Source: Microbacterium hydrocarbonoxydans (GTDB lineage: Bacteria; Actinomycetota; Actinomycetes; Actinomycetales; Microbacteriaceae). Taken from it: a stretch of 64,000 nucleotides of DNA. Every line of letters starts with the position of its first letter. Positions within the stretch are counted from its first letter, which is position 1. Both the position numbers and the translations under genes were made by a program. The DNA lies in the NCBI RefSeq assembly GCF_011752045.1, contig NZ_JAAKXW010000001.1, positions 62,001 to 126,000 on the forward strand, read 5' to 3'. A model generated the notes under the pieces. It searched no databases. It saw nothing but the letters and a program-made list of their open reading frames with translations, and was not told the DNA's origin. Shown one piece after another: positions 61,990 through 64,000 of the stretch.

Positions 61990-64000
61990 GCGACCTCCTC
62001 GATCTTCGACACGGTGACCCGCGTCCGCTTGAACTCGGGCATCGCCGAGACCGGATCGACCGACGGATCGGTCAGCAGGTTCGCGCGGCCGTCGCCGGGG
62101 AAGTGGAACGGCAGGAAGACGGTGTCGTGGCGGATCCCGGAGGTCACCTCCGCGCGCGCCCGGACGGCGCCGCGCTCGTTCGCGATCTGCACGAGGTCGT
62201 CCTTCACGATGCCGAGACCTGACGCGGTCGCGGGATGCAGCTGCACGGTCGCTTCCGGGCGGGCGGTCATGAGCTCGGCGACGCGTCGCGTCTGGGCGCC
62301 CGACTGGTAGTGCTCGAGCAGGCGGCCCGTGATCAGGGTCGTCGCGCCGCCCTGCTCGGCCTCCCGGGACCGCGCGGTGACGGCGACGATGCGGGCCCGG
62401 CCGTCCGGGTGGGCGAAGTCGTCGCGGAACAGGTGCGGGGTTCCCGTCGAGCCTGACGCGAACGGCCAGTGCGCGGCGATGCCGGTGTCGAGCAGCGCGT
62501 GGCTGAGGCCGGAGTAGTCGGCGATCCCGCCGGCCGAGGCGCGGGCGAGCTCGTCGAACACCTCCGCGGCATCCGTGGACCAGACGCCGGGGGCGTCGAG
62601 CCGGCGGGCCAGCTCCTGCATGATCCACAGCTCGCTGCGCGCCTCGCCGGGCGCGTCGATCGCCCGGCGGCGGCGGATCACCCGCCCCTCGAGCGAGGTC
62701 ATGGTGCCCTCCTCCTCGGCCCACTGGGTGACCGGGAGCACGTAGTGCGCGAGCCGGGCCGTCTCGGAGACGAAGAAGTCGCACACCACGAGGAGGTCGA
62801 GCGCCCCCAGGCGCCGGGTCACCTCGCCGGCATCCGGGGCCGACACCACGACGTTCGAGCCGTGGACCAGCAGGGCGGACACCTCCGCGCCGAGCATCCC
62901 CAGCAGCTCCATCGCCGGGACGCCGGGGCCGGGGAGGACGGCGGGGTCCACACCCCAGACCGCCGCGACATGGGCGCGGGCCTCGGGATCGGAGATCTTG
63001 CGGTAGCCGGGAAGCTGATCGCACTTCTGACCGTGCTCGCGGCCGCCCTGGCCGTTGCCCTGACCGGTGAGGGTGCCGTAGCCGGCGCCGGGACGGCCGG
63101 GCAGTCCCAGCACCAGCGAGAGGTTGATCGCGGCGGTCGCGGTGTCCGTGCCGTCGACGTGCTGCTCGACGCCGCGTCCGGTGATGATGAACGTGTGCGG
63201 TGCGCCGGCGAGACGCCGTGCGACCTCGCGCAGCTGCGCGGCGGGCACCCCGGTCGCGGACTGCACGCGCTCCGGCCACCAGGACGCGACGCTCCGGCGC
63301 AGCTCGTCGAGTCCGGTCGTCCGCCGTTCGAGGTAGTCGAGGTCGGCGAGCCCCTCCGCCAGCACGATGTGCGTGAGGCCGAGGAGGACGATGAGGTCGG
63401 TGCCGGGGGCGGGCTGCATGTGGATGCCGGCGCCGTCCTCGGTGAGCCGCGCGGTCTCGGAGCGGCGCGGGTCGACGACGATGAGTCCGCCGCCCGCGCG
63501 GGCCCCGGCGAGGTGGCTGAGCAGCGGAGGCATGGTCGCGGCGACGTTCGAGCCGAGGAGCAGGATCGTGTCGGCGTCGTCGAGATCGGTCACGGGGAAC
63601 GGGAGGCCGCGGTCGACGCCGAAGGCCCTGTTGCCCGCCGCCGCGGCGCTCGACATGCAGAACCGGCCGTTGTAGTCGATCCGGCTGGTCCCGAGGGCGA
63701 TGCGGGCGAACTTGCCGAGCTGGTACGCCTTCTCGTTCGTCAGGCCGCCTCCGCCGAAGACGCCGACGGAATCGGCTCCTCGCTCGGCACGCAGCTCGCG
63801 CAGCCGCGCGGCGATGTCGTCGAGAGCATCCTCCCAGGACACCTGCTCGAAGCCGCCATCGGTGCGGCGCAGCGGGACCGTGACCCGGTCACCGTGCCGG
63901 AGCAGCTCGGCCGAGGTCCAGCCCTTCTTGCAGAGCCCGCCGCGGTTCGTCGGGAACTCGCGCGGGGCGACCGCGGCCCCGGCGCCTGCCGGGGTCACGG
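61986..64000 (-). CDS. nasA: Molybdopterin-dependent oxidoreductase, assimilatory nitrate reductase catalytic subunit (5' end beyond window)
   Basis: At least 671 residues of a molybdopterin oxidoreductase whose N-terminus lies past the window edge. The last Cys of the [4Fe-4S] motif appears in NRGGLCKKGWTSAELL; the first three are missing. The Mo ligand Cys is in NGRFCMSSAAAAGNRAFG. Cofactor-binding segments VDPRRSETARLTEDGAG and the C-terminal beta-barrel (TLITGRLLEHYQSGAQTRR, then LVQIANERGAVRARAEV) match Nas/Nap-type reductases. With the flavoprotein downstream (4 nt overlap) it would reduce nitrate for nitrogen assimilation; formate dehydrogenase is the main alternative. Confidence 0.85.
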   Translation of the reverse strand, partial: VTPAGAGAAVAPREFPTNRGGLCKKGWTSAELLRHGDRVTVPLRRTDGGFEQVSWEDALDDIAARLRELRAERGADSVGVFGGGGLTNEKAYQLGKFARIALGTSRIDYNGRFCMSSAAAAGNRAFGVDRGLPFPVTDLDDADTILLLGSNVAATMPPLLSHLAGARAGGGLIVVDPRRSETARLTEDGAGIHMQPAPGTDLIVLLGLTHIVLAEGLADLDYLERRTTGLDELRRSVASWWPERVQSATGVPAAQLREVARRLAGAPHTFIITGRGVEQHVDGTDTATAAINLSLVLGLPGRPGAGYGTLTGQGNGQGGREHGQKCDQLPGYRKISDPEARAHVAAVWGVDPAVLPGPGVPAMELLGMLGAEVSALLVHGSNVVVSAPDAGEVTRRLGALDLLVVCDFFVSETARLAHYVLPVTQWAEEEGTMTSLEGRVIRRRRAIDAPGEARSELWIMQELARRLDAPGVWSTDAAEVFDELARASAGGIADYSGLSHALLDTGIAAHWPFASGSTGTPHLFRDDFAHPDGRARIVAVTARSREAEQGGATTLITGRLLEHYQSGAQTRRVAELMTARPEATVQLHPATASGLGIVKDDLVQIANERGAVRARAEVTSGIRHDTVFLPFHFPGDGRANLLTDPSVDPVSAMPEFKRTRVTVSKIEEVA

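Noticed and set aside
60403..63279. An apparent 958-residue protein extending the flavoprotein upstream
   Set aside because: The first 430 residues are out-of-frame nasA; the flavoprotein starts at ATG 61989 with a GAGGAGG ribosome binding site.

Overview
The window is a high-GC, densely coded chromosomal segment from an actinobacterium, most likely Microbacteriaceae and probably Microbacterium. The reasons are: an actinobacterial division and cell-wall (dcw) cluster with sepF, yggT and divIVA downstream of ftsZ; a PknL/Rv2175c/AroG neighbourhood like that of Mycobacterium tuberculosis; an actinobacterial bcc-aa3 respiratory chain with diheme QcrC and CtaF; and many apparently leaderless genes (a TANNNT -10 hexamer 5-9 nt before the start codon). 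The genus is inferred from protein flavour and gene order, not from a search.

Layout. 1-9600: a convergent terminator, then fadD, plsC-like acyltransferase, class II DAHP synthase (aroG), a PASTA Ser/Thr kinase (PknL type), a secreted LysM protein, an Rv2175c-type DNA-binding protein, a polyprenyl synthetase and a DUF3040 membrane protein. 9600-27600: the dcw cluster, mraZ-rsmH-ftsL-ftsI-murF-mraY-murD-ftsW-murG-murC-ftsQ-ftsZ-yggS-sepF-yggT-divIVA-lspA-rluD, mostly with overlapping or abutting genes. It is preceded by an unusual control region with GTGGAG boxes in both orientations, probably MraZ sites. 27600-31200: an accessory stretch between rluD and dnaE holding a TetR regulator, a GNAT enzyme, an ECF sigma factor with its membrane-anchored partner, and a small gene that looks like a fusion of a second sigma N-terminus to a second partner C-terminus under a copy of the same promoter. 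31200-41400: dnaE, a four-helix membrane protein, hisD, nrdR, pyrD, a DUF3043 protein, an M20 dipeptidase and an ErpA-type Fe-S protein. 41400-50200: cytochrome oxidase genes ctaC-ctaD-ctaF on the plus strand, then rhodanese and GNAT genes, then the ctaE-qcrC-qcrA-qcrB operon on the minus strand. 50200-59300: trpD, a PHP phosphoesterase, a 5'-3' exonuclease, rpsA, coaE, a GNAT protein, DUF4126 and uvrB. 59300-64000: a TfoX-like protein, a small zinc-ribbon-like protein divergent from a MarR regulator across a palindromic operator, then a two-gene nitrate/nitrite assimilation unit (FAD/[2Fe-2S] reductase and molybdopterin oxidoreductase) cut by the window edge.

Most of the window is conserved core. 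The stretch that best merits follow-up is the sigma/partner module at 28840-31190. It has duplicated ECF-like promoters of identical geometry, a chimeric ORF that keeps the most conserved part of the partner but lacks its membrane anchor and lacks sigma DNA-binding regions, and a symmetrical four-copy 8-mer repeat at its 3' end. Next are the two-armed MraZ box region (9621-9756) and the shared MarR operator (59890-59907). No rRNA, tRNA, CRISPR array, insertion sequence or integrase was recognised. No gene-free stretch exceeds 300 bp; the longest is the mraZ control region (about 265 bp).
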